A DNA stretch of 64,000 bases from Burkholderia pyrrocinia (GTDB taxonomy: Bacteria; Pseudomonadota; Gammaproteobacteria; Burkholderiales; Burkholderiaceae): contig NZ_CP024903.1 in the NCBI RefSeq assembly GCF_003330765.1, positions 682,001 to 746,000 of the forward strand, given 5' to 3'. The notes beneath the pieces were generated by a model, which saw only the letters and a program-made list of their open reading frames with translations, made no database searches and had not been told where the DNA came from. The position numbers and the translations under genes were made by a program. Position 1 is the first letter of the stretch, and the number at the start of each line of letters is the position of its first letter. Below are positions 37,122-44,481 of the stretch, one piece after another.

Positions 37122-37373
37122 ATGACGACCGACAACCGGCCCGACGACGGCGAGCAGAAGCTCGAGAATCTGGAAGCGGCGGTCGACCACCTGCACAAGT
37201 CGATCGAATCGCAGAGCATCGCGGTCGGCGCGGCGAAGGGCATCCTGTTCAGCCTGATCGAAACGCTCGGCGCACTGATCGGCGATCCCGACCTGCCCGA
37301 GCACGCGCGCTCGGGTTACCAGGCGCTGCGCGACAAGGCGAGCGAACTGCGCAGCGGGCTCGACCGGCATTGA
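37122..37373 (+). CDS. Small protein of unknown function
   Basis: An 83-residue, mostly helical, acidic protein with a possible coiled-coil (EQKLENLEAAVDHLHKSIES) and an amphipathic second half. A very good ribosome site GGAGGT lies 8 nt before the ATG, which supports that it is expressed. I do not recognise the family. It is the last gene before the repeat cluster. Confidence 0.72.
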   Translation: MTTDNRPDDGEQKLENLEAAVDHLHKSIESQSIAVGAAKGILFSLIETLGALIGDPDLPEHARSGYQALRDKASELRSGLDRH

Positions 37374-37453
37374 TGAGCGGATTGCGCCGGCACCTGCCGC
37401 CCGGGCAGCGCCGGCGCTGCCCGATCCTGCAGACGAAGCACAAAACCCCGTGC

Positions 37454-37518
37454 GCTCAATGAGTTAGGCGGCCGATGCGCAGGATATCCACAAGCTTGCC
37501 AACAAAATCTGTGGAGAA
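37454..37518 (+). repeat. 65-bp intergenic repeat, copy 1
   Basis: Upstream box GCTCAATGAGTTAG, then the core starting exactly 28 nt after the box: GGATATCCACAAG-CTTGCCAACAAAA-TCTGTGGAGAA at 37482-37518. The arms CCACA and TGTGG are inverted. A perfect 8-bp hairpin follows immediately. Confidence 0.9.
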
Positions 37519-37618
37519 CCGGCCCGCTTCGGGCCGGGTGCGCGGCGCGTGCCGTGCGAAAGCCCTTGCGCTGCCGTGACCTTGACCGTTCAAGGTCCGC
37601 GAATCGAATCCCCTTTTG

Positions 37619-37683
37619 TATCAGGATGTTACGCGCCGCATCGGCGGGATATCCACAGGCTTGCCAACACTTTCTGTGGACAA
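37619..37683 (+). repeat. 65-bp intergenic repeat, copy 2
   Basis: The most divergent upstream box (TATCAGGATGTTAC) but the same 28-nt distance to the core at 37647-37683, which has CTTGCCAACA and TCTGTGGACAA. It starts 165 bp after copy 1. Confidence 0.85.
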
Positions 37684-37794
37684 CTCGCAATCGATTGCGT
37701 CGCGACAGTTGAGGATCGCGCCGGCCGCAGCCGCCGCGCGAAGCCCGTGCGCACGGGCTGCCCGATGTCTGCGTCGGCACGCTAATTCGTGCGC

Positions 37795-37859
37795 GATCAA
37801 GGGGTTAGGGCCCGGGTACCCAGGATATCCACATCCTTGCCAACACTTTCTGTGGATAA
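37795..37859 (+). repeat. 65-bp intergenic repeat, copy 3
   Basis: Box GATCAAGGGGTTAG and core at 37823-37859. The arms TATCCACA and TGTGGATA are a perfect 8-bp inverted pair here, and the right arm TGTGGATAA is the exact complement of the consensus DnaA box. It ends 11 bp before the penR stop. Confidence 0.9.
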
Positions 37860-37870
37860 ACGGGGCCGCG

Positions 37871-38761
37871 TCATTCGGCTGGCGCCGTGTCGGCCGCTTC
37901 GGCCGCGATCCAGTCGCGAAAGAGCGTCATCGCGGGCGTGAGCGGTTTCGACTTCAGCGACGTGAGCCAGTAGCCGCCGGCGCGCACGTCGATGTCGAGC
38001 GGCCGCGCGAGCAGGCCGAGCTGCAGTTCGCGCGCGAACATGCAGGCCGGCGCGAGCGCGACGCCCGCGCCCTGCATCGCGGCCTCGACCATCAACCGCG
38101 ACGAATCGAACACGGGCCCGTTGACCGTCCACGGCTCGAGCTGCGCGGCGTCGAACCAGCCGAGCCATTCGTCGGTGCGGTACGAGCGCAGCAGCGTCTC
38201 GTTCGCGAGATCGGCCGGCTGCGCGAGGCGCCGTGCGATCTCCGGCGCGCACAGCGCGGTGAGCGGCGCATCGAGCAGGCGCTCGTTGCGCGTCGTCGGC
38301 CAGTTGCCTTCACCGAAGCGGATCGCGAAGTCGAGCCCCTCGGCGGCGAGGTCGACGACGTTGTTGTTGGTCCGCAGCCGCAGCTCGACGAACGGGTGCG
38401 TATCGCCGAACTGCTTCAGGCGTGGCATTAGCCAGCCTATGGCAAAGGTGCCGACGACACCGAGCGTCAGGACTTCGTGGAAACGCCCGCCGTCGAACTG
38501 CTTGAGCACCGTCTCGATGCGGCTGAACGCGTCGCTCAGCACCGGCAGCAACGCGCGCCCCTCGTCGGTGAGCCCGAGGCCGCGCGGCAGCCGCGTAAAC
38601 AGCGTGCAGCCTAGCCGCTCCTCGAGCGAGCGCACCTGCTGGCTGACCGCGGCCTGGGTCACGCTCAGCTCGAGGCCGGCGCGCGTGAAATTCAGGTGGC
38701 GCGCCGACGATTCGAACGCGCGCAGTGCATTGAGCGGAAGGTGAGGGCGGAGCTTCGTCAT
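37871..38761 (-). CDS. penR: LysR-type regulator of the beta-lactamase (AmpR/PenR family)
   Basis: A 296-residue LysR protein. The N-terminus (LPLNALRAFESSARHLNFTR, then SVTQAAVSQQVRSLEERLGC) is the AmpR-type helix-turn-helix, and the effector domain (NNNVVDLAAEGLDFAIRFGE) resembles the muropeptide-sensing domain of AmpR. It is divergent from the class A beta-lactamase gene 128 bp away, as penR and penA are in Burkholderia. It should activate penA in response to cell-wall fragments released by beta-lactams. A T-N11-A inverted repeat in the spacer is the likely binding site. Confidence 0.92.
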   Translation of the reverse strand: MTKLRPHLPLNALRAFESSARHLNFTRAGLELSVTQAAVSQQVRSLEERLGCTLFTRLPRGLGLTDEGRALLPVLSDAFSRIETVLKQFDGGRFHEVLTLGVVGTFAIGWLMPRLKQFGDTHPFVELRLRTNNNVVDLAAEGLDFAIRFGEGNWPTTRNERLLDAPLTALCAPEIARRLAQPADLANETLLRSYRTDEWLGWFDAAQLEPWTVNGPVFDSSRLMVEAAMQGAGVALAPACMFARELQLGLLARPLDIDVRAGGYWLTSLKSKPLTPAMTLFRDWIAAEAADTAPAE

Positions 38762-38791
38762 AAGATTTTCTTTTGTCAGCGCTCAATTATC

Positions 38792-38808
38792 GTTGCTTGT
38801 CAGGCAAC
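38792..38808. promoter_or_regulatory. Putative PenR operator (T-N11-A motif)
   Basis: GTTGC-TTGTCAG-GCAAC is a perfect 5-7-5 inverted repeat with the T-N11-A core expected of LysR-type regulators. It lies in the 128-bp penR-penA divergent spacer, 31 bp from the penR start and 82 bp from the penA start. Assignment rests on symmetry and position. Confidence 0.6.
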
Positions 38809-38889
38809 CGTAAAGTCCCGATAGTGCTGTCTCGGCGGCCGGCCGTTTTCAACGCCATTTCGCCGCCATTCCACCATGAGACAACCGAC

Positions 38890-39807
38890 ATGACCTACTC
38901 ATCGAAACGTCGAACCCTGTTGCTGGCCGCCGCGACGGCACCGCTCGTCCTGACCGTCACCGCGTGCGCGTCGCCGCAGGCCGCGGCGCGGGACGAGGCC
39001 ACGGCGGCCGTGGCCCCCGCTGCCGCCGCGGCGGCGCTTGCCGATCTGGAACGCGACGCGGGCGGCCGTCTCGGCGTGTGCGCGATCGACACCGCGAGCG
39101 GCCGGGTCGTGGAGCATCGCGCGAACGAGCGCTTCCCGTTCTGCAGCACGTTCAAGACAATGCTGAGTGCGGCGGTGCTCGCGCAGAGCGTCGAGCGTCC
39201 GGGGTTGCTGCAACAGCGCGTGACGTACGGCAAGGCCGACCTCGTCAACTATTCGCCGGTGACGGAGAAGCATGTCGGCGCGGGCATGACGGTCGCCGAG
39301 CTGTGCGCGGCCGCGATCCAGTACAGCGACAACTCGGCCGCGAACCTGCTGATGAAGCTGCTCGGCGGCCCGTCGGCCGTGACCGCATACGCGCGCTCGA
39401 TCGGCGACGACACGTTCCGGCTCGATCGATGGGAGACCGAACTGAATACTGCGGTGCCGGGTGACCTGCGCGACACGACGACGCCCGCCGCGATGGCCGC
39501 GAGCCTGCGCGTGCTGACGCTCGGCGATGCACTGCCGGCCGCGCAGCGTGCGCAGCTCGTCACCTGGTTGCGCGGCAACAAGGTCGGCGACAAGCGGATT
39601 CGTGCAGGCGTGCCGGCCGGGTGGACGGTCGGCGACAAGACGGGCACCGGCGACTACGGGACGACCAACGATGCTGGCGTGATGTGGCCGACGTCGCGCG
39701 CACCGATCGTGCTGGTCGTGTACTACACGCAGGCGCGTGCCGATGCGCGGGCGAAGGACGACGTGATCGCGTCGGTCGCGCGTATCGTGGCCCAGACGTT
39801 CAGTTGA
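38890..39807 (+). CDS. penA: Class A beta-lactamase PenA, lipoprotein
   Basis: A 305-residue class A beta-lactamase. All catalytic motifs are present: STFK (Ser86 = Ambler Ser70, Lys89), SDN (Ser146), the omega-loop WETELN (Glu182 = Glu166) and KTG (Lys250). Cys85 precedes the nucleophile, at Ambler 69, as in Burkholderia Pen enzymes. The N-terminus combines a twin-arginine-like SKRRTLL with the lipobox LTVTAC (Cys26), so a Tat-exported, membrane-anchored lipoprotein is likely. It hydrolyses penicillins and cephalosporins in the periplasm. Divergent penR should control it. Confidence 0.96.
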   Translation: MTYSSKRRTLLLAAATAPLVLTVTACASPQAAARDEATAAVAPAAAAAALADLERDAGGRLGVCAIDTASGRVVEHRANERFPFCSTFKTMLSAAVLAQSVERPGLLQQRVTYGKADLVNYSPVTEKHVGAGMTVAELCAAAIQYSDNSAANLLMKLLGGPSAVTAYARSIGDDTFRLDRWETELNTAVPGDLRDTTTPAAMAASLRVLTLGDALPAAQRAQLVTWLRGNKVGDKRIRAGVPAGWTVGDKTGTGDYGTTNDAGVMWPTSRAPIVLVVYYTQARADARAKDDVIASVARIVAQTFS

Positions 39808-39886
39808 GCCGGGCGGCGCGGCATGCGTGACGAGATCCGCATGCACACCGTGCCGCTGTCGTGACCCGCGTGATCAAACGTTGTGC

Positions 39887-39951
39887 GATCAACGACTTAG
39901 GTCACGCATGCTCAGGATATCCACATGCTTGCCAACAAAATCTGTGGACAA
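39887..39951 (+). repeat. 65-bp intergenic repeat, copy 4
   Basis: Box GATCAACGACTTAG, core at 39915-39951 with TATCCACA, CTTGCCAACAAAA and TCTGTGGACAAG. The box-to-core spacing is again 28 nt. Confidence 0.9.
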
Positions 39952-40058
39952 GCCCGTACGCACGCGCGGCAGGCGGCCCGTCACGCGGCCAAGCGATGCG
40001 TGGCCGGCGATTTGCCGGCCGCGTGCCGCATTCGAAGCGGCGCGGACAAAGCCTTTCG

Positions 40059-40123
40059 GATCAAGCGCTTGGTCGCGGTATGCGCAGGCTATCCACAAGC
40101 TTGCCAACAAAATCTGTGGACAA
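40059..40123 (+). repeat. 65-bp intergenic repeat, copy 5
   Basis: Box GATCAAGCGCTTGG, core at 40087-40123 nearly identical to copy 4. It starts 172 bp after copy 4. The preceding AAAGCCTTTCG is shared in degenerate form with copies 7 and 8. Confidence 0.9.
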
Positions 40124-40148
40124 GCCCGCGCGGCCGCCATCGCGATGG

Positions 40149-40349
40149 TCAGCGCTGCCGATCGTCGACGGCGGGCCAGCGCGCGAACGCGAACACCCAC
40201 AGCATGACGAAGTTCAGGACGGGAACGAACATCGTCAGGATCCACCAGCCCGAATGCCCGGTGCGCCGGACGATGCGGATATACGGATAGACGACGATGG
40301 CGACGAGCACGAGTGAGACGAGCAACTGCCACGCGGTGAAGTGTTCCAT
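40149..40349 (-). CDS. Small two-helix membrane protein
   Basis: A 66-residue protein with two hydrophobic helices (LLVSLVLVAIVVYPYI and ILTMFVPVLNFVMLWVFAF) joined by a basic loop RIVRRTGHSGWW. A GAGGAAG ribosome site sits just upstream of the ATG at 40349, supporting expression. It looks like the small inner-membrane proteins often annotated as hypothetical in Burkholderia; function unknown. It is flanked on both sides by the 65-bp repeats. Confidence 0.75.
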   Translation of the reverse strand: MEHFTAWQLLVSLVLVAIVVYPYIRIVRRTGHSGWWILTMFVPVLNFVMLWVFAFARWPAVDDRQR

Positions 40350-40537
40350 GGCCTTCCTCGGAGTGATGTGTCGTGGTGCGGCGCCGGCGGAACGGCCGGC
40401 TCGCATGATCTTGATGCGCGGCGTGCGCGTGCGTCAAGGCGCGGGCGGCGTGCCGCTGTTGCGCCGGATCGTCCGTATTCGCGCAGGCCCGGGCCGCATG
40501 TTGCCGAAACGGTGACGCGGCGCATGAACCGTTGGCC

Positions 40538-40602
40538 GATCAACGGGTTAGCGCATGCTTGCGCAGGATATCCACAAGCTTGCCAACAAAATCTGTGGGT
40601 AA
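40538..40602 (+). repeat. 65-bp intergenic repeat, copy 6
   Basis: Box GATCAACGGGTTAG, core at 40566-40602 with TATCCACA, CTTGCCAACAAAA and TCTGTGGGTAAG. The right arm is the only one that loses the DnaA-like pattern. Confidence 0.9.
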
Positions 40603-40742
40603 GTGGCGCGGCGCACGGCCGGCACGCGTGCGGCGATCGCGACGTGCATCGCCGTGGCGTCGTGATGCGAAGTGCGGCGAAGCGGCGCGCGCGAAGGCCC
40701 TCATTCGGGCCCTGTCTGCATCACGCGTGCCAAAGTCCATCG

Positions 40743-40807
40743 GATCAAGGGCTTAGCGTTGCGGTGCGCAGGATATCCACAAGCTTGCCAACATTTTCTG
40801 TGGAGAA
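40743..40807 (+). repeat. 65-bp intergenic repeat, copy 7
   Basis: Box GATCAAGGGCTTAG, core at 40771-40807 with TATCCACA, CTTGCCAACATTT and TCTGTGGAGAAG. It starts 205 bp after copy 6. Confidence 0.9.
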
Positions 40808-40876
40808 GTCCGGGTTCGGGATCGGCCGATGCCACATCCGACAGAAGCCGTGCGCAACTCCGATTCGCGCGTGCAC

Positions 40877-41245
40877 TCAGGCGGTGCAGATGCCGGCCAC
40901 ACCGACTTTCTGGAACAGATGCGGGCTGGCGACGGCGGACGACGGATAGGCCGAGAGTTTTGCGACGAACTCGGGATGCGTGAAGGCCGCGCGAAACGCG
41001 CTGGTCGATTCCCAGATCGCGTAGTTCAGGTAAGTCGGACTGTCGCCGAGCGCGCGATGAAGCTGGGTCGAGATGAATCCCGGCTGTCGTTTCATGAACG
41101 CGGCATCGTCCTTCCATACAGCCAGAAAGTCTGCTTCGTCCGCGGGTTCCAGCGTGAACACGTTGACGAGGACGACCGGCTCCGCGTCGATGGCGATCTG
41201 TCGCTGGATCGGAAAGTTCGGATCCATCGGTTTGAACTGCGGCAT
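40877..41245 (-). CDS. Antibiotic biosynthesis monooxygenase (ABM) domain protein
   Basis: A 122-residue ferredoxin-like fold protein of the ABM superfamily: VVLVNVFTLEPADEADFLAV, then GFISTQLHRAL and YLNYAIWESTSAFRAAF. Members include cofactor-free oxygenases and heme-degrading or quinone-modifying enzymes, and many have unknown substrates. It is 34 bp downstream of a MarR regulator on the same strand, so the pair probably responds to a phenolic or oxidative compound. The length is usual for the family. Confidence 0.85.
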   Translation of the reverse strand: MPQFKPMDPNFPIQRQIAIDAEPVVLVNVFTLEPADEADFLAVWKDDAAFMKRQPGFISTQLHRALGDSPTYLNYAIWESTSAFRAAFTHPEFVAKLSAYPSSAVASPHLFQKVGVAGICTA

Positions 41246-41279
41246 GGGAACTCCTGTGGGTCATGGGGCAATTGAACGA

Positions 41280-41726
41280 TCACGCCTGGCCATCCTGGCC
41301 ATGCGCGCTGGACATCGCCGACAGAACGCGAATCGCCGCATCCAGGTCGGCCGAACTGAACTCGCCGGCGATGTCGCGGACATGCTGCTGCCATTGCGCG
41401 ACCACGGCCTGATAGGCCGTATCGCCGCGAGGCGTCAGCGAATACAACGGGGAGCGCTTGTGCGCCGGGTTGGGCAGCGACCGGACCAGCTCTTCATCGA
41501 CCAGCACGTTGATCTGTTTCAGGACGGCCTGCCGGGTGATGCCCATCGCGTCGGCAATCTGCGGGATGTTCGGGGCTTCCGGCGCCATCGAGATGGCGCC
41601 CAGCACTTGCCAGCGTGCACTGGTCAGCCCGTGCGGCGCGGCAAAGGTGTTGCCCCATTCGATCAGCAGCCCGTTCAACCGGAATACGGACAACGCTACG
41701 GTGGTCAACTTCGCGGATTTCGTCAT
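41280..41726 (-). CDS. MarR family transcriptional regulator
   Basis: A 148-residue winged-helix protein with ARWQVLGAISM, the recognition region QIADAMGITRQAVLKQINVL and a wing HKRSPLYSLTPRG, all typical for MarR. It is the first gene of a probable two-gene operon with the ABM protein. A perfect 10-bp inverted repeat just upstream is the likely autoregulatory operator. ATG at 41726 is used; a TTG 6 bp upstream is possible. Confidence 0.88.
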   Translation of the reverse strand: MTKSAKLTTVALSVFRLNGLLIEWGNTFAAPHGLTSARWQVLGAISMAPEAPNIPQIADAMGITRQAVLKQINVLVDEELVRSLPNPAHKRSPLYSLTPRGDTAYQAVVAQWQQHVRDIAGEFSSADLDAAIRVLSAMSSAHGQDGQA

Positions 41727-41745
41727 ATTCAATACGCGTCATGAA

Positions 41746-41783
41746 TTGACAACCACTTTACGTAATGGACAACTGGTTGTCAA
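41746..41783. promoter_or_regulatory. Putative MarR operator
   Basis: TTGACAACCA (41746-41755) and TGGTTGTCAA (41774-41783) are a perfect 10-bp inverted repeat, 20 bp upstream of the MarR start. A nested pair GACAAC-TG-GTTGTC (41768-41781) gives a tighter half-site arrangement typical of MarR dimers. TTGACA could also be a -35 element. Confidence 0.65.
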
Positions 41784-42129
41784 ATTGCGGTGTGCGTCGT
41801 CGAACGAGGCCGGCCAGGTGAACGTGTGACGCGATCCGGCACCGGTAGCATCGGCCGCAGCGGGTTGCCAACCAACAAGAAAGAACCTGGAGAGGATCAG
41901 TGAGAACGATCTGGAGAATGATCGCTGCCCCGTCGCAAACCGGACGACTATCCGAAGGGGCGCCTGTATTGTGCCGCGGAGCAGCACGCGCGCATCCTCG
42001 AAACCTCGACCGGCCTGCGGGTCGAGCGGATCGTCTACGACAATTGAGCCGAGGTCATCGCGGCGGCGAGCATGTGCCCGTTCGTGACCGCATGGCGCAT
42101 TTGCCGCGCACGGCTGACAAACCCTTTCC

Positions 42130-42194
42130 GATCAATGGTTTGGTGCCGTTAGCGGAAGGTTGTCCACAAGCTTGCCAACATAATCTGTGGACAA
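42130..42194 (+). repeat. 65-bp intergenic repeat, copy 8
   Basis: Box GATCAATGGTTTGG, core at 42158-42194. The left arm differs from all others (TTGTCCACA) yet pairs perfectly over 9 bp with the right arm TGTGGACAA, a compensatory-looking change. Spacing is again 28 nt. Confidence 0.9.
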
Positions 42195-42213
42195 GCTGCC
42201 GGTCGCACGCGCA

Positions 42214-43590
42214 TCAGGCCGGTACCGGGAACCGCACCGTCACGGTGAGCCCGCGCCCGCCGTGCGTGGTACTGAGCGCGACCGTCGCGCGATGCTGTTC
42301 GGCGATCCGCTTGACGATCGACAGTCCGAGCCCGCTGCCCGACGATGTGGCAGCCTGCGCGCCCTCGCCGCGATAGAAGCGCTCCCACACGTCGGTGCGC
42401 TCGGCTTCCGGGATGCCGGGGCCGTCGTCGGCGACTTCGAGTACGGGCGTTGCGCCGTCGATGCGCGCGGACACGTCGACGCGCGCGCCGTCGCCCGCAT
42501 AGCGGACCGCATTGTCGACGAGGTTGTTCAGCAGCACGCGCAGCGTGTCGGCATTGCCCGCGGCCGTCACGGGCGACGACACGATCGCGCCGAGATCGAT
42601 CCGGTGCGCGTCGGCGACGCGCGTGCGATCCGCGACCACCGACCGGCACAGCGCGGCGAGATCGACGGGCGCGGCCGCGCTCGCAGACGCTTGCGCATCG
42701 GGTTCGAGGCGCGCGAGCGTCAGCAACTGCTCGGCGAGGTGGCCGAGGCGGGTCGTGCCCGCATGGATCTGCGCGAGGATGCGCTCGCGCTCGTCGGAGG
42801 TTGCCGCGCGCCGCAGCAATTGCGACTGGATCGAGAGCCCCATGATCGGCGTGCGCAACTCGTGCGCGGCATCGGCGATGAAGTGCCGTTGCAGCGTGAA
42901 CGAGCGGTCGAGCCGCGCGAGCAGATCGTTGATCGCTTCGGCGAGCGGACGGACCTCGTTCGGCATCGATTCGACGTCGACCGGTTCAAGATTATTCGCA
43001 TTCCTGCGTTTAAGGCCGGACGCGATCGTGCGCAGCGGCCGCAACCCCGCGCCGATGCCGAACCACAGACCGATCGCCAGCAACGGCAGCATCGAGAACA
43101 CGGGCCACAGCAGGTGCACGGCAATGCCCGCGATCGCTTCCCATCGCGCATGTCGCGCCTGTGCGAGCCGGATCGTCGTGCCGCCGCGCTCGGTCACATA
43201 GGTACGCCACGGCTGGCCGCCGACGTCGACGCTCGCGATGCCCGTCTGCGCCGGCGGCGGCAGCTTCGAATCGCGGTCGGTCGAATACATGAGCGTGCCG
43301 TTGCGCCAGACCTGCAGCAGCACCGCATCGGGATCGCTGGCCTCGAAGCCGTGCTTGCCGTTGACTTGGTTGCTGAACGACAGCTCGCCGTTCGGGCCGA
43401 CGGCGATCTGTTTCGACATGCTGCGCATCTGGTCGTCGAGCAGGTCGTCGAGTTCGCGCAGCGCGCCCCAGTAGGTGCCCGCGCTCGCGACCAGGCCGAT
43501 CACGCACGCGGCCGGCAGCAGCCACATCAGCAGGCGCCGCCGCAGCGACGCGCTGCGCCAGCGCTCGATCGCGCGTTGCATGCGCGTCAT
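42214..43590 (-). CDS. Sensor histidine kinase (QseC-like)
   Basis: A 458-residue kinase. Two membrane helices (about residues 20-40 and 155-180) flank a periplasmic domain of about 115 residues; HAMP follows, then the phosphoacceptor motif AAHELRTPIMGL (His243) and an ATPase domain with DNAVRYAGDGA, DDGPGIPEAE and GSGLGLSIV. It overlaps its response regulator by 4 bp (ATGA). A YgiW-like gene is divergent from the pair, as near qseBC in enterobacteria. The ligand cannot be deduced. Confidence 0.92.
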   Translation of the reverse strand: MTRMQRAIERWRSASLRRRLLMWLLPAACVIGLVASAGTYWGALRELDDLLDDQMRSMSKQIAVGPNGELSFSNQVNGKHGFEASDPDAVLLQVWRNGTLMYSTDRDSKLPPPAQTGIASVDVGGQPWRTYVTERGGTTIRLAQARHARWEAIAGIAVHLLWPVFSMLPLLAIGLWFGIGAGLRPLRTIASGLKRRNANNLEPVDVESMPNEVRPLAEAINDLLARLDRSFTLQRHFIADAAHELRTPIMGLSIQSQLLRRAATSDERERILAQIHAGTTRLGHLAEQLLTLARLEPDAQASASAAAPVDLAALCRSVVADRTRVADAHRIDLGAIVSSPVTAAGNADTLRVLLNNLVDNAVRYAGDGARVDVSARIDGATPVLEVADDGPGIPEAERTDVWERFYRGEGAQAATSSGSGLGLSIVKRIAEQHRATVALSTTHGGRGLTVTVRFPVPA

Positions 43591-44249
43591 GCGCCGTCAC
43601 CGATCCGGTAGCCGACGCCGCGCACGGTGCGGATCATGTCGTGGCCGAGCTTCTTGCGCAGGTTGTGGATATGCACCTGCACCGCGTTGCTCTCGATTTC
43701 CTCGCCCCAGCTGTACAGCCGCTCCTCGAACTGCTCGCGCGAAATCACCGCGCCCGGTTCGCGCATCAGTTCGTGCAGCAGCACGAACTCCTTCGGCGAC
43801 AGCGGCACTTCTTCGTCGTCGAGCCAGACGAGGTGCTTGACGGGATCGAGCCGCAGCGGGCCGATCGCGAGTGTCGTCTGCGCGCGCCCCGCATGGCGGC
43901 GGTTGACCGCGCGGATGCGGGCGAGCAGTTCGTCGAGCTCGAACGGCTTGACGAGGTAGTCGTCCGCGCCGCTGTCGAGGCCCGCGATGCGGTCCGGCAC
44001 GCCGTCGCGCGCGGTGATGATGATCGCGGGCAGGGTTTCGTCGCGGCGGCGCAGCGCGGCCAGCACCGACAGGCCGTCGCGGTTCGGCAGCCCGAGATCG
44101 AGCAGCAGCAGCCCGTAGCCGGTCGAGCGCAGCGCGAGCGACGCGGCGTCGCCGTCCTTCACCCAGTCGACCGCGAAGCCTTCCTGTTTGAGGCCCTGTT
44201 CGAGCCCGCTGCCGATCAGCGGATCGTCCTCGACGAGCAGTACGCGCAT
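43587..44249 (-). CDS. OmpR-class response regulator (QseB-like)
   Basis: A 220-residue response regulator: acidic pocket EDDP, phosphoacceptor Asp51 in LLLDLGLPN, conserved Lys101 in VKPFEL, and a winged-helix output domain ending RTVRGVGYRIGDGA. The start MRVLLVEDD at 44249 is used because upstream residues are not part of the fold. It is first in an operon with the QseC-like kinase and should be its partner. Confidence 0.93.
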   Translation of the reverse strand: MRVLLVEDDPLIGSGLEQGLKQEGFAVDWVKDGDAASLALRSTGYGLLLLDLGLPNRDGLSVLAALRRRDETLPAIIITARDGVPDRIAGLDSGADDYLVKPFELDELLARIRAVNRRHAGRAQTTLAIGPLRLDPVKHLVWLDDEEVPLSPKEFVLLHELMREPGAVISREQFEERLYSWGEEIESNAVQVHIHNLRKKLGHDMIRTVRGVGYRIGDGA

Positions 44250-44481
44250 GGATTCGAGTCTCTTCAACGGGGTGCCGCGGCGCCCGGGGTTCCCATGATA
44301 AGCGCACGCGTCTTAGGCCGAGCTTAAATGCGGGCGGTGCGTGGCGGGCTTGCGTACCGGCCCGATGCGGCACCGTGTCGCCTCGGCGCGACCTTCAGGT
44401 TTGCTTAATCTTACGGTCCGTAATCTGGCGTCGTCGCGTTCAACGGGGCGCGGCGTCACATCGAAGAAGAGGAACGAAATC

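Larger units (their letters stand above)
37374..37870. other. Convergent intergenic region with three 65-bp repeats and several hairpins
   Basis: About 500 bp between the small plus-strand gene and the minus-strand penR. It contains repeat copies 1-3 and, between them, perfect inverted repeats: CCGGCCCG/CGGGCCGG (37519-37537), GACCTTGA/TCAAGGTC (37578-37597), the 14-bp palindrome CGCAATCGATTGCG (37686-37699) and the 18-bp palindrome AGCCCGTGCGCACGGGCT (37742-37759). No coding gene is seen. Confidence 0.7.
39808..40148. other. Intergenic region with repeat copies 4 and 5
   Basis: About 340 bp between penA and a small minus-strand membrane gene. Besides the two repeats it has a hairpin GGCCGGC/GCCGGCC (40002-40020) between them. 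No gene is seen. Confidence 0.6.
40350..40876. other. Intergenic region with repeat copies 6 and 7
   Basis: About 530 bp. Between copies 6 and 7 lies a short hairpin GGCCC/GGGCC with loop TCATTC near 40694-40710. The rest is featureless high-G+C DNA with the promoter of the small minus-strand gene. No coding gene is supported. Confidence 0.6.
41727..42213. other. Intergenic region with MarR operator, possible gene remnant and repeat copy 8
   Basis: About 490 bp between the MarR gene start and the stop of the QseC-like kinase. A short open frame (41922-42047) reading DDYPKGRLYCAAEQHARILE looks protein-like but has no start codon and is blocked upstream by a stop, so it may be a decayed gene end. 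The rest is noncoding. Confidence 0.4.

Noticed and set aside
37454..42194. CRISPR array
   Set aside because: The repeat units are separated by genes and by spacers of unequal, long length, and there are no cas genes.
37454..42194. Integron cassette array with attC sites
   Set aside because: Copies occur in pairs and triplets, genes lie in both orientations between them, and no integrase or attC core sites (GTTRRRY) are seen.
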